Source: Streptomyces halstedii
GTDB taxonomy: Bacteria; Actinomycetota; Actinomycetes; Streptomycetales; Streptomycetaceae
Assembly (NCBI GenBank): GCA_000720535.1
Contig: JOAZ01000019.1
Location: forward strand, 1-64,000
Length of the DNA: 64,000 nt
Reading direction: 5' to 3'
Shown here: one piece after another, positions 24,644 to 34,004 of the stretch
How positions within the stretch are numbered: the first letter of the stretch is position 1
Layout: each line of letters begins with the position of its first letter
Program-made: the position numbers and the translations under genes
The notes under the pieces: generated by a model
Seen by the model: the letters and a program-made list of their open reading frames with translations, nothing else
What the model was told of the DNA's origin: nothing
Databases searched by the model: none

Positions 24644-25480
24644 TCAGTCCAACAGCTCCCGCACCGCGGCCCCCATCCGGGTCACGAACGCGTCCCTGGC
24701 CTCCGGGCCGACCCGGTCCAGCGAGAGGTACGGATTGAGGTCCTCCAGCTCGACGAGCACCAGCGCGCCGTCGGCCGTCCGGCAGGCGTCCACCCGCTGG
24801 ATGCCGTGCCGGAGCGGGTTCCACTCCACGAAGCTCCGGGCGAACTCCAGGTCGGCCGCGCTCGCGGCGTACGGCTCCAGCACCCAGCGCCGGTCCGGGT
24901 CCGGGGCGTACAGGGCGTACTGGAAGTCCCGGTCCACGTAGTAGAAGGACAGCTCGTGGCGGAAGTCGACGCGCGGCTGGACCAGCAGTGTGCCCTCCTC
25001 CTCGGCGGACAGCGTCGGCGTACGGACGAAGCGCAGCCCCACCGAGTCCGCGCCGAGCTTCGGCTTGACGACGTAGGCGGAGGCGGGCGGGAGCAGGGGC
25101 AGGTCGGCCGCCCGGTCCACGGTCGGGATCACGGGGAAGCCGGCCCGGCTCAGATCGACGAGGTACTGCTTCCCGGCCATGTCCCCGCCTCCGTCCAGGC
25201 TGTTGTAGACCCGGGTGCCCCGCTCCCGCGCCCGGGTACGGAACGCGTCGTAGGCCTCCTGGTGGTGGAGCACCGGGCCGGTGTTGCGGACGACCACGGC
25301 GTCGAACCGGTCCGAGAGCGCCGCCGCGTCCTTCGGGTGGCAGAGGGCCAGGTCGAACTCCTCACGGAGCCGGGACGTCAGGAAGACGTCCTCGTCGCCG
25401 TACCGGCGGCCCCGCGCCTCGTAGGCGAGATCGGTGACGAACAGGACGGACGGGCGCGAGACGCCGGACGCGGTGTCCAT
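24644..25480 (-). CDS. ATP-grasp-type hypothetical protein
   Basis: 278 aa from the ATG at 25480; 38 further codons upstream are open but lack a start with an RBS. ATP-grasp-like features: VYNSLDGGGDMAGKQYLVDL (substrate-side region), AYVVKPKLGADSVGLRFV (ATP-binding Lys), LLVQPRVDFRHELSFYYVD, and the metal motif LVLVELEDLNPYLSLD. Such enzymes join a carboxylate to an amine or thiol. It is the last gene downstream of an XRE-flavoprotein pair, after a 160-bp gap with a hairpin. The product is unknown. Confidence 0.7.
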   Translation of the reverse strand: MDTASGVSRPSVLFVTDLAYEARGRRYGDEDVFLTSRLREEFDLALCHPKDAAALSDRFDAVVVRNTGPVLHHQEAYDAFRTRARERGTRVYNSLDGGGDMAGKQYLVDLSRAGFPVIPTVDRAADLPLLPPASAYVVKPKLGADSVGLRFVRTPTLSAEEEGTLLVQPRVDFRHELSFYYVDRDFQYALYAPDPDRRWVLEPYAASAADLEFARSFVEWNPLRHGIQRVDACRTADGALVLVELEDLNPYLSLDRVGPEARDAFVTRMGAAVRELLD

Positions 25481-25551
25481 GATGTACCCCCACGGGTGAG
25501 GCGGGACCGGCACGCCGGTCAATGGCAGGTGTGGCGCCGCCCGTTGACATG

Positions 25552-25569
25552 ACACGGGAGTCCCCGTGT
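25552..25569 (-). terminator. Hairpin after the flavoprotein gene
   Basis: Arms ACACGGG / CCCGTGT enclose a 4-nt loop, in the gap between the flavoprotein gene and the ATP-grasp gene. It is a short stem and may only attenuate. A promoter for the ATP-grasp gene must lie in 25481-25550. Confidence 0.35.
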
Positions 25570-25640
25570 GTCCGGCACCGCCACCGCACGGCATTGTCCC
25601 GCCCGCCCCCGCGGCCCACGTCCGCGGGGTGTGCGTACTC

Positions 25641-26186
25641 CTACGGGCGGGGGCAGGCGATCGCCTCGACCGCGTCCAGGGCCAGGTGCCAGGGGAAGGC
25701 CTGGGGGTCGCCCTGTCTCGGCGGGTGCGCGTCGTACCCGTCCGGGCCGTCCAGGAACGCCACGTTCTGCGCCCGCAGGTCCGCGATGCTGCGGGCCACG
25801 GCCGGCTGGGCTCCCTGGGCGCGGTTGAAGTACGGCATGGCGGCCACCGGCACTCCCAGGTGCACGCCTTCGGACACCAGCCCCAGCGCGAGGGTGTCCG
25901 CGATCCCGGCCCCCCACTTGTTGAGACTCGTGCAGCTGAGCGGAGCGACGAGCATGGCGTCGGCCTTCGGTAACGCGTCCTTCTCGCCGGGGAGTTTGTA
26001 CCGCGAGCGCACCGGATGCCCGGTGAGCGCCTCCAGTTCGGCCAGCCGCGGCTGCCACCAGCGGGCCGCCGACGGGGTGAGGACGAGGCAGGTGTCCCAC
26101 TCCCGTGAACGGGCCTGCCGCACCCCCTCGTCGAGGTACTCGGCGGGTCCGGCGGCGCAGGCTATGAGATACAGGACGCGTGTCAT
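25641..26186 (-). CDS. Flavoprotein of the phosphopantothenoylcysteine decarboxylase superfamily
   Basis: 181 aa. The ATG at 26186 overlaps the XRE stop (ATGA). It has the HFCD flavoprotein fold: RVLYLIACAAGPAEYLDEGV, KADAMLVAPLSCTSLNKWGAG and GVPVAAMPYFNRA. The Asn in NKWGAGIADTLA sits where the FMN-contacting loop lies in the family. Relatives decarboxylate Cys residues of small molecules or peptides (CoaC, EpiD). The neighbours here are an XRE regulator and an ATP-grasp enzyme rather than coaB, so it is unlikely to be the housekeeping CoA enzyme. Confidence 0.8.
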   Translation of the reverse strand: MTRVLYLIACAAGPAEYLDEGVRQARSREWDTCLVLTPSAARWWQPRLAELEALTGHPVRSRYKLPGEKDALPKADAMLVAPLSCTSLNKWGAGIADTLALGLVSEGVHLGVPVAAMPYFNRAQGAQPAVARSIADLRAQNVAFLDGPDGYDAHPPRQGDPQAFPWHLALDAVEAIACPRP

Positions 26187-27397
26187 GCCTGGAGTCCACA
26201 TCGTACGGCGAGCGTACGCAACTCCCCACCGGGCAGCGGCAACGAGCCGAGGACGTCCTTCACCAGGTTCACGGTGCCCGGCCTGCCCCGGAACTCCTCC
26301 GGAGCCAGCCGGGCCGCCTCGACCAGGGAGGCCGCGGCGGCGTCCTTGCGGCGGGTCAGGAGCTGGGCGCGGGCCGTCGTGACGAGGTGGCCCGCCCGCC
26401 GTTCGTTCGTCAGGCCCCGTACGTCCGCCTCGTCCATGGCCTCCGCCGCCGCGAGCGCCGACCAGCCGTCCTCGAAGCGGGTCAGCACGTCCACGCGGTG
26501 CAGAGTCACGTTCGTCGGACCGAAGTTGGTCCAGTCCGCGTTGAGGTCACCGCCCTGCCGGACGGCGACCTCGGCGGCCCGGTCGATGTGCTCGACGGCA
26601 TCCCGGACCCTGGCGGTGGTGCGCTCCGCCGAGGACGCCGAGACCGCCGCGCTGAGGTGGAGTATGCCGAGGGTGGCCAGACCGGACGGCCCGGCGGACA
26701 GCAGCGCGGTGCGCAGACGCAGGGCCGCCTCCGTGGCCACGTCCACCGCCGCGCCCGCCTGGTCCTGGTTCGCCAGGGACCTCGCGACACGGCGGGACGC
26801 GGCGCCGATGGCGACCGGGTCGCCCGAGAGCTCCGCCGCCGCCAGCGCCCGGTCCGCGACGACGGCGGCCTGGGGCGCGGTCGCCTGCCCGTACTTGTGG
26901 AGGAACGACGTGGCCAGCTGGAGCACCCGGGAGTGCACCACATGCGCTTCCCGGGCCTCCGCACCGGCCCGCGCCGCCACCTGCCCGGCACCGATGACCA
27001 ACGCGGGCAGGTCCCGCCCGAGCGCCCCGTAATGGCAGGCCTGGAACGCCTCGCAGCAGTAGACGAGGCGCCTCCTGAGGACGTCGAGGGGCGGTGGCTC
27101 GCCGTCCTCGCGGCGACCGGGGTAGAGGACGGCGACGACGCCGGCGGCCTCCGGGGGCGGGCCGTTCGGCACCGGTGCGGCCGGTGGGGTGTCGGTCAAG
27201 AGCTGCTCCAGGGGGATACGCAGGACCTCGGCCGCCCGCGTCAGCACCGACAGGCGCGGGTCCTGTTGGCGTTGCCCGCCCTCCAGGTCCTGCACCCACC
27301 TGCGGGTCTGCCCCACCAACCGGCCGAAGTCGGCCTGGGTGAGGCCGCGGCGCTCGCGCCAGTAGGCGATGCGGCGGCCGATGCGCCCAGTCTCCAT
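26183..27397 (-). CDS. XRE-family regulator with helical repeat domain
   Basis: 404 aa from the ATG at 27397. The N-terminal helix-turn-helix spans residues 5-60 (GRRIAYWRERRGLTQADFGR, then LVGQTRRWVQDLEGG). The large C-terminal part (about 95-400) is alpha-helical and Ala-rich, with TPR-like repeats such as VADRALAAAELSGDPVAIG and EHIDRAAEVAVRQGGDLNAD. This resembles single-component regulators that sense a ligand through a TPR-like domain. A perfect 19-bp palindrome lies 18-36 bases upstream of the start. It is coupled to the flavoprotein gene. Confidence 0.82.
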   Translation of the reverse strand: METGRIGRRIAYWRERRGLTQADFGRLVGQTRRWVQDLEGGQRQQDPRLSVLTRAAEVLRIPLEQLLTDTPPAAPVPNGPPPEAAGVVAVLYPGRREDGEPPPLDVLRRRLVYCCEAFQACHYGALGRDLPALVIGAGQVAARAGAEAREAHVVHSRVLQLATSFLHKYGQATAPQAAVVADRALAAAELSGDPVAIGAASRRVARSLANQDQAGAAVDVATEAALRLRTALLSAGPSGLATLGILHLSAAVSASSAERTTARVRDAVEHIDRAAEVAVRQGGDLNADWTNFGPTNVTLHRVDVLTRFEDGWSALAAAEAMDEADVRGLTNERRAGHLVTTARAQLLTRRKDAAAASLVEAARLAPEEFRGRPGTVNLVKDVLGSLPLPGGELRTLAVRCGLQA

Positions 27398-27414
27398 GCG
27401 GAACCCCCGAACAG

Positions 27415-27433
27415 GGCACGCACTCTGCGTGCC
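27415..27433. promoter_or_regulatory. 19-bp perfect inverted repeat, candidate XRE operator
   Basis: GGCACGCA and TGCGTGCC are separated by CTC, with imperfect outer arms ACAG/TGT. It lies in the 99-bp divergent region between the XRE gene and the small gene at 27497. Its architecture (8-3-8) resembles the 9-3-9 palindrome at 16248 in front of another XRE gene. Confidence 0.55.
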
Positions 27434-27496
27434 TGTGCTCGTTGTACCGCGCCGTACGGTGCCGTCACAGGAGATCACCGGAGAGCGGGGGCCGTT

Positions 27497-27709
27497 ATGA
27501 CCGTGAGGGGTTTACCGCCGGTCAGCGAGTTGACGGAGGAGCAGCAGCGGGGCTGGGTCTGCGTCTGGTGCGGCGCGCCTCTTCGCACGGGCACCGCGCG
27601 GGATCTCGGCGAGCAGCGGCACGTGCCGAGGGAGGGCGTGGCGTACTCGTGGTTCCCCCGGGCCTGCCCGGACAGGACCGCCTGCGCCGCGCGGGAGGCC
27701 GCCCGGTGA
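27497..27709 (+). CDS. Small cysteine-rich protein, possible zinc ribbon
   Basis: 70 aa from the ATG at 27497. Four cysteines form two pairs, CVWCGAPL (CxxC) and ACPDRTACAARE (Cx5C), consistent with a zinc ribbon. The central SWFPRACP is also distinctive. There is no TM segment. I do not recognise the family beyond similarity to small Streptomyces proteins found beside XRE genes. It is transcribed away from the XRE-flavoprotein pair across the palindrome, so the same regulator probably controls it. Confidence 0.6.
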   Translation: MTVRGLPPVSELTEEQQRGWVCVWCGAPLRTGTARDLGEQRHVPREGVAYSWFPRACPDRTACAAREAAR

Positions 27710-27868
27710 CGCGCTGTGCGGGCGACGGGTACGGCCGTGTCCTCCCCGCCGGGGACGGTGCGCGGGCCCGCCCGGGGCCGACGGCGGCGGCCACGGGCGG
27801 CCACGGCACGCGGGTACGGGCACGCGGTACGGGCCGTGTCCGCTCGGCGCCCGTGTCCGTGTCCGGCG

Positions 27869-29083
<1,215 letters not shown>

Positions 29084-29087
29084 GGGC

Positions 29088-29561
29088 TCAGGCCTTCGGG
29101 ATGTCGAAGTAGCGGGTGAGCCCGGACGCCAGGCCGACGTCGCCGGCCACCTTCAGCTTGCGCATCATGAACATCGTCACCGGATTGCCGTTGCCGGACA
29201 CCAGCTTGAGGAAGTCCGCGTCGGCCATCACCAGCGTCGTGCGGGGCTCGGCCTCGGAGCGGCCCTCGGTCACCGCGCAGGTGCCGTCCGCGACGAGGGT
29301 CTCGTAGACCAGCTCCTCGGAGCCGGTGATCTTCCAGCGGATCAGGGCGTTCAGCCGTCCCGCCGCCTCGGGCCGGAACTGCTGCCGCATCCGGCCGAAC
29401 ACCGCCCCGAGCACCCGGGCGCGCAGCTCGCCGCGCATGACCTCGGCGAGCTCCCGGCCCGACAGGCCCTTGACGATCCGGGCGAACTCCTCGGGGGAGA
29501 CCGCGGCGAAGTCGAGCCCGGCCAGTTCGTCGGTGAGGCTGCCTCTGCTGTCGTCGGGCAC
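29088..29561 (-). CDS. SCP2-like sterol/lipid-binding protein
   Basis: 157 aa, GTG start. About residues 40-150 fit the SCP2 fold: ALIRWKITGSEELVYETLVADG, then TTLVMADADFLKLVSGNGNP and MFMMRKLKVAGDVGLA. The N-terminal helix (LDFAAVSPEEFARIVKGLSG) is typical of stand-alone bacterial members. It probably binds a hydrophobic acyl or sterol-like ligand and delivers it to the acyl-CoA dehydrogenase encoded immediately downstream. The tandem palindromes lie directly upstream of its start codon. Confidence 0.85.
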   Translation of the reverse strand: MPDDSRGSLTDELAGLDFAAVSPEEFARIVKGLSGRELAEVMRGELRARVLGAVFGRMRQQFRPEAAGRLNALIRWKITGSEELVYETLVADGTCAVTEGRSEAEPRTTLVMADADFLKLVSGNGNPVTMFMMRKLKVAGDVGLASGLTRYFDIPKA

Positions 29562-29568
29562 GCCAACT

Positions 29569-29602
29569 CCTTACTCGCAAGTAAACTTACTTTTGAGTAA
29601 GG
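29569..29602. promoter_or_regulatory. Two tandem TTACT-N4-AGTAA operators
   Basis: TTACTCGCAAGTAA (29571-29584) and TTACTTTTGAGTAA (29587-29600) are separated by AC. Together with flanking CC and GG they make a 34-bp near-perfect palindrome. The 16-bp centre spacing fits two repressor dimers on one element, as for TetR-type regulators of fatty-acid genes. It lies 8-41 bases upstream of the SCP2 start codon, over the probable promoter and leader. No tetR gene is in the neighbourhood, so the regulator acts from elsewhere. Confidence 0.75.
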
Positions 29603-29630
29603 TAAGCGGGGCGCCCCTCCGGCGCAAGCG

Positions 29631-29894
29631 TCACCGCACGCCTCCCGGACGCACCGGCAGGGCGGGGTGGTGGGCGGCCAGCACCTTGTTCGCCCGCGCC
29701 AGCTCGGACAGGGCCTGCTCGCGGTCGGCCTGGTCCTCCGCGCAGAGCCGGGGGCCCCGGAACCGCAGGACCTCCCGCGCGGCGCAGTCGGCCTCGAACT
29801 CCGCCTGGAGGATGTGCGGCGGGATGCAGGCGCCGATCAGGGCGGCGACCCGGTCCGGGATCGGCACGGGGACGAGGAGGTGGGCGGTGGTCAT
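29631..29894 (-). CDS. Small hypothetical protein
   Basis: 87 aa from the ATG at 29894, with a GAGAGGGA RBS. The N-terminus is hydrophobic and Pro-rich (TTAHLLVPVPIPDRVAALIG) and the C-terminus is helical (EDQADREQALSELARANKVL). Two or three Cys (GACIPP, EADCAA, RLCAED) are scattered. I do not recognise a family. It has its own leader and promoter space (about 200 bp) and stands between two unrelated transcripts. Confidence 0.5.
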   Translation of the reverse strand: MTTAHLLVPVPIPDRVAALIGACIPPHILQAEFEADCAAREVLRFRGPRLCAEDQADREQALSELARANKVLAAHHPALPVRPGGVR

Positions 29895-30046
29895 GGGTGG
29901 TTCCCTCTCGGATGGTCGGCCAGGAGGCGGTGCTCCGGACGGCCGGTCGGCCGCCCGCCCCTCCTTGTGTACGGGACGCAGTTCCGGGTTTCTCCTCGGA
30001 TACGTCTCCGTGTCGCAACCGTTTGGGACTGACCGTCTATTTCGCT

Positions 30047-30060
30047 TTACCAGGGGGTAA
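30047..30060. promoter_or_regulatory. TTACC-N4-GGTAA dyad
   Basis: A perfect 5-bp dyad with a 4-bp spacer in an AT-rich part of the gap between the small protein and the PucR gene. It has the same geometry as the TTACT-N4-AGTAA pair at 29571-29600, differing by one base per arm. It is a possible regulator site for the small gene at 29631-29894. Confidence 0.35.
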
Positions 30061-30091
30061 GTTGACTCTTCACGCCATCTGTGATGACCCG

Positions 30092-31306
30092 TCAGGGAAG
30101 CGGCTGGGTGGTCCGGGCGCGAAGCCGCTGGGCGCGCAGCACCGCCTCGGTGGAGAACCGTGCCTCCGGGTCGGTCAGCTGGGTGCCGAAGATGGCCTCC
30201 AGGCCGCGCATCCGGTAGCGGACCGTCTGGGGGTGGACGTCCAGCAGTTCGCCCATCTGCGCGGCGGTGCCCCGGGTCTCCAGCCACACGCGCAGGGTCT
30301 CCAGCAGCCGTTCGCGCCGGGTGGCACTGACGGCGGACACCGGCGCGAGCTCGCGCTCGGCGAGCCGGTCGAGGAGAGCCGGGTCGCTGAGCAGCCACAA
30401 CGTGGTGAGGTGGTCCTCGCAAGCGACGACGGGCAGATCCTCCACGATCCCCGAGTCGATGAGCTCCACCACCCGCCGCGCCCAGCGGATCGAGTCCGCC
30501 GCGTCCGCGGTCGGCACGGTCAGGCCGATCACCGCGCGGGTGGCGGTCAGCGCGCGGTCCAGTGCCTCGCGGCGCGCCTCGTCCAGCGGTCCGGGAATGA
30601 GCAGATGCGGCTGCGGATCACCGAGGTCCACCAGCGCGTCGCGGGGCAGGTCGGCCGGGTCCACCCCCACCGGGGCGCGTACCGCGACCAGAGTGACCCG
30701 CTCGGGCAGCGCCCAGCCGGTCTGCTCGCACAGCTCGGCTATCGCGGTACGGGGCACCGGCCGCCCGGCCAGGACGAGGTGCAGCAGCCGCCGGCGCATG
30801 GCCTCGCTCTGCTGGTCGGACTGGGCCTGCACCTCCAGGTATCCCTCGCGGGAGAGTGATTCCAGCTCGTCGACGTAGGCGAACAGCGCGTCGGCGAAGC
30901 TGAGCATCAGGGCGGGCGAGAAGTGGTAGCTCCGGCCCACCTTCTTCGCCCGTCGCAGCGCGATCCGCGCGCCCAGCCGGTAGGCGCCCTGGAGGGCGTC
31001 CATGGAGCGGCCCTCGTAGGCCTCGAAGCGGCCGAATCTTCGGCACATGTCGTCGCGTAAGACCGTGGGGGACGAGGGTTCGGCGACCAGGTCGACGAAC
31101 GACGAGAGGCTCTGCTCCACCCCCATCCGGATGGACTTGCCGTTGGGGCCGTTCAGCAGGCGCGCGTACTCGGGGTAGGCGCGCGTCACTTCCATGCCTA
31201 TCTCTTTGATCAGGCTCGGCAGTTCCGGCCGCATGATCGCGGCGAATTCCTGGGGGAGTGGCCCCAGCGGATCTCCGATGTCCAGCGGCTGAATGACTCT
31301 CGGCAT
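30092..31306 (-). CDS. PucR-family helix-turn-helix regulator
   Basis: 404 aa from the ATG at 31306; a longer frame runs upstream without an RBS. The N-terminal 180 residues are helical (RsbRD-like, e.g. VEQSLSSFVDLVAEPSSP). A central GGDEF-like/CdaR region (about 185-320) leads to the C-terminal PucR HTH (LLDVHPQTVRYRMRGLEAIFG). Such regulators sense metabolites or act on neighbouring operons. It is the closest regulator to the secreted-protein/mce region and is divergent from it, which makes it a candidate for its control; this is inferred from position only. Confidence 0.82.
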   Translation of the reverse strand: MPRVIQPLDIGDPLGPLPQEFAAIMRPELPSLIKEIGMEVTRAYPEYARLLNGPNGKSIRMGVEQSLSSFVDLVAEPSSPTVLRDDMCRRFGRFEAYEGRSMDALQGAYRLGARIALRRAKKVGRSYHFSPALMLSFADALFAYVDELESLSREGYLEVQAQSDQQSEAMRRRLLHLVLAGRPVPRTAIAELCEQTGWALPERVTLVAVRAPVGVDPADLPRDALVDLGDPQPHLLIPGPLDEARREALDRALTATRAVIGLTVPTADAADSIRWARRVVELIDSGIVEDLPVVACEDHLTTLWLLSDPALLDRLAERELAPVSAVSATRRERLLETLRVWLETRGTAAQMGELLDVHPQTVRYRMRGLEAIFGTQLTDPEARFSTEAVLRAQRLRARTTQPLP

Positions 31307-31988
31307 GACCGTCCCCTCGCTCTCCGGTGCCCGGCGTGGGTGAGGCAGTCGGGGGAAAGCGCTCCCACGGGCCGACAGGTGTATACCAACAACGGCGCCG
31401 AAGATAGACCAAGTCGGGCGGCGTGCCCACCACTTGGACAAGATCGAAATGCAGGGGGCACACACTTCGGTCTCGTTGTGGGGCTCCGGTGCAGGTCGGG
31501 CGCGACTGCTCACTTCCGGACAATGTTTTCGGCCGTCCGCTCGCCCGCCGGCCCGTGGGCAACCCTGGGGGGCGACATGCGTCGGGACATCCCGGTCGGG
31601 TGGTGGTCCCGCCGGCGTGGCCGGTGTATTCGGCCGCCGTGATCGCCGGACGGGTTCCCCTCGGACTCCGGATCCCGCCGGAACGCGCACCTCTTGACAA
31701 AGAATCCGGGGCCGCTGCTCACCCGCGTATCAAATCGAGCGGGCCGAAAAGATCTTCGGGCGGCGGGATTGTGCCGTTGTGTTTCCCGCGAGTAACATCA
31801 CGGCTCATCCAATTCGGACAGGGAATTCCCCCGAATTACTCGCCCGGAGATTTCGCGTTCGGCACCAACCACGCACCGCACACATCGGACCGCCGGCGCC
31901 GCAGATCCTCGCGCACAGGCGTGTCGATGGGAATCCACCACATTCACGCAGGGGGCCGCCTTTTCCGCGGCAGCCAAGAGGGGACGAC
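31307..31988. other. 682-bp intergenic region with shared mce-region motif
   Basis: No gene supported. It contains the PucR promoter side (AT-rich GTATAC at 31381) and, at 31509-31536, a 28-base element nearly identical to one at 35961 upstream of the mce operon. Near 31693 there is TTGACAAAGAATCCGG, which partly resembles the sequence at 34096-34103 (AAGAATCC). From 31750 the DNA becomes AT-richer, so the promoter of the secreted protein is probably there. Confidence 0.5.
31509..31536 (+). promoter_or_regulatory. Conserved element, copy A (TTCCGGACA core)
   Basis: CTCACTTCCGGACAATG followed by TTTTCGGCCGT. Copy B at 35961-35988 differs at two bases and by one inserted G. Two further copies of the TTCCGGACA core lie inverted at 35828 and 35863. 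It is probably a regulator site shared by the secreted-protein and mce transcripts. Confidence 0.55.
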
Positions 31989-32921
31989 ATGAGATCCGTT
32001 TCGACCAGGACGCGGGTGGCGACGCTGGCCGCCGTCACCGCGTTCGGCGCGCTCTTCTCCACCGGCACGGCGGCCGCGGCCACCCAGCTGAACGGCCACT
32101 GGGCGCCGTTCGACCGCTGTCCCGTGGACGCCCCGGCCATGCTGGCGGCGGACGGCGTCGGCACCACCGCCACGTGCATCTCCTCGGGTTCGGCCGGCGG
32201 CTCCATCAAGCTGGGCAACACGGTGGTGACGACGGGGAAGACCGACCTCCAGCTCGGGGTGCTCCAGCGCGCCGACGGCACGACGAGCCTGGTCGCCCCC
32301 GCCGGGGGCGCGCTGGTCGCCGACTCCGCGACCGTGCCCGGCGGCCTGCTCGGTCTGATGTGCCCGAGCAGCGTCCCGGTCGTCTCCGCCGTCTGCCGGC
32401 AGATCACCGACGCCGACCTCAACAAGATCACCGCCACCATCGAACCGGCCGGTGCGCCCCGCGACTTCAACATGGGGGCGGCCTTCACCACCGACGTACC
32501 GATCCTCACCCTGCCGGTCCGCATCCATCTCAAGAACCCGCTCCTCGGCGACTCGTGCTACATCGGCACCACCGCCAAGCCCGTCCTGCTCCAGCCGAAG
32601 AACATCACGGCACCCTCGCTCTCCCTCCAGCAGTTCGCGGCCGACGGGACACCCGGTGACACGGGTGAGATGGGGCGCTACACCTTCTCCGGCGCGAACC
32701 AGGCCGACACCGCGTTCGCCGTCCCCGGGGCCAGCGGCTGCGGTCTCGGCCTGCTGGACTGGGCGGTGAACCTCAAGACCGGTCTGCCGTCCGCCGCCGG
32801 CGGAAACGCCGTCACGCTGGACGACACCTCGACGTACTTCGCCAGCCCGTACGACCCGGCCTCCCTCGCCCCGAACGAGGGCAGGGAGCTGGCGCGGTTC
32901 TGGCACTCCGCGGTGAAGTGA
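31989..32921 (+). CDS. Secreted protein of unknown function (mce neighbourhood)
   Basis: 310 aa from the ATG at 31989. Sec signal peptide about residues 1-30 (RVATLAAVTAFGALFSTGTAAA). The mature protein opens with TQLNGHWAPFDRCPVDAPAM and carries six Cys in pairs (DRCP, ATCISS, LMCPSS, AVCRQI, DSCYIG, SGCGLG), implying disulphides. Beta-rich, no catalytic motif recognised. It is one of three exported unknowns encoded between the PucR regulator and the mce operon. A hairpin follows its stop, so it forms its own transcript. Confidence 0.75.
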   Translation: MRSVSTRTRVATLAAVTAFGALFSTGTAAAATQLNGHWAPFDRCPVDAPAMLAADGVGTTATCISSGSAGGSIKLGNTVVTTGKTDLQLGVLQRADGTTSLVAPAGGALVADSATVPGGLLGLMCPSSVPVVSAVCRQITDADLNKITATIEPAGAPRDFNMGAAFTTDVPILTLPVRIHLKNPLLGDSCYIGTTAKPVLLQPKNITAPSLSLQQFAADGTPGDTGEMGRYTFSGANQADTAFAVPGASGCGLGLLDWAVNLKTGLPSAAGGNAVTLDDTSTYFASPYDPASLAPNEGRELARFWHSAVK

Positions 32922-32929
32922 ACCGGTGG

Positions 32930-32953
32930 CACGCCAGGGCCGCCCTCGGCGTG
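32930..32953 (+). terminator. Terminator of the secreted-protein gene at 31989
   Basis: The stem CACGCC-AGGG / CCCT-GGCGTG has one bulged C and a 3-nt loop. It starts nine bases after the stop codon. Confidence 0.55.
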
Positions 32954-33195
32954 AGGAGCGCTCCCGTGGCGCACTCCTTTCTCCACCGCACCACCGTCCG
33001 CAATCCGGAACAGATCGAGAAAAACTCTGTTCCACCCCTTCTCGACTCGAATACGGCCCAGTAAGGTACTGAGCGGTAGCCGTCGAGTCGTACGCGGATC
33101 GGCGCCGGACGGAATGTGAATTCGAATTCTCGGCCACCGTGCTGCGGCAAGCCGCACCTGTGGGTCATCGAATTCCTCCGTGTTCAGTTCTGGAA

Positions 33196-33214
33196 ACCCT
33201 CGGACGCCGAGGGT
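33196..33214 (+). promoter_or_regulatory. Leader hairpin before the 33310 gene
   Basis: ACCCTCGG and CCGAGGGT flank a three-base loop, about 95 bases before the start codon. It could be an operator or a transcript-stabilising stem. Confidence 0.35.
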
Positions 33215-33309
33215 GCACTTCCCTCACAAGAACCCGTGCCGGACACCTGTGCGCTCTTCCCGGGCGTATACGGACCGGCCTGTTTCCCCTACGGGACAGG
33301 AGAAGTTCC

Positions 33310-33969
33310 ATGCTCAAGAAGACGAGTGTTCTGACCGCGGTCGGCGCTGCCGCCGCCGCCGTCGCCCTGGCCGCGCCCTCCGCGATGGCCGGACCCACCG
33401 CGGCCTGGACCGTCACGCCGACCGGCGCGTTCACCGGGACCGCCGGCGAGACGGCCCTCACCGACAACATCGGCAACCAGATCAAGTGCGCGACCGCCTC
33501 GGCCAGTGGCAACGCGCCCACCTCGCCCACCGCCGGTCCGCAGCTCGCCTCCATCACCGCGGCGGCGTTCAACGCGCCGTGCGTCGGCCCGTTCAGCAGC
33601 ACCTGGACGATCAGCACCACCACGCCCTGGACGCTCAACGGCACCTCGTACGCGGCCGGCGGCACCAACGGGACCGGCGTGACCACCGGGAACATCGGGA
33701 GCATCTCCGCCACCGTCTCGGGCACCAGCGTGCTGGGGGCCTGCACCTTCAAGGTGACCGGGTCGGTGAACGCCAAGTACAACAACCCGTCGTCCGGGGG
33801 CTCCAACGGCACGCTGGACGTCGCGCCCGCCGCGACGAGCCCGCTGCTGCTGACCATCGGCAGCAAGACGGGACCGGGCTGCGGCATCGTCGGCGCGACA
33901 GCGACCTTCAAGGGCACCTACAGCATCAAGCACAGCTCCGGGGTGTCGCCCGTCATCAAGTACAGCTGA
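33310..33969 (+). CDS. Secreted Ser/Thr/Gly-rich protein of unknown function
   Basis: 219 aa, ATG with an ACAGGAGAAG RBS. The signal peptide runs to about residue 27 (LTAVGAAAAAVALAAPSAMA). The mature protein is beta-rich and low in charge, with repeated TG/GT segments (AAGGTNGTGVTTGNIGSISA) and four Cys (IKCATA, APCVGP, GACTFK, GCGIVG) that could form two disulphides. It looks like a surface or matrix protein. It is the second of three exported unknowns in this region and is followed by a very strong hairpin. Confidence 0.72.
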   Translation: MLKKTSVLTAVGAAAAAVALAAPSAMAGPTAAWTVTPTGAFTGTAGETALTDNIGNQIKCATASASGNAPTSPTAGPQLASITAAAFNAPCVGPFSSTWTISTTTPWTLNGTSYAAGGTNGTGVTTGNIGSISATVSGTSVLGACTFKVTGSVNAKYNNPSSGGSNGTLDVAPAATSPLLLTIGSKTGPGCGIVGATATFKGTYSIKHSSGVSPVIKYS

Positions 33970-34004
33970 CGACACGGTCGGGCCACGCGCCCGCCCCCGC
34001 GTAC

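Larger units (their letters stand above)
32922..33309. other. 388-bp intergenic region
   Basis: It holds the terminator of the preceding gene (32930-32953), a wide dyad CGACTCG...CGAGTCG (33043-33090), a repeated GAATTC (33118, 33124, 33169), a leader hairpin (33196-33214) and the promoter of the next secreted protein. No open frame with an RBS is convincing. Confidence 0.45.

Noticed and set aside
25544-25549. TTGACA on the plus strand
   Set aside because: It looks like a -35 hexamer, but no plus-strand gene follows; both neighbours are on the minus strand.
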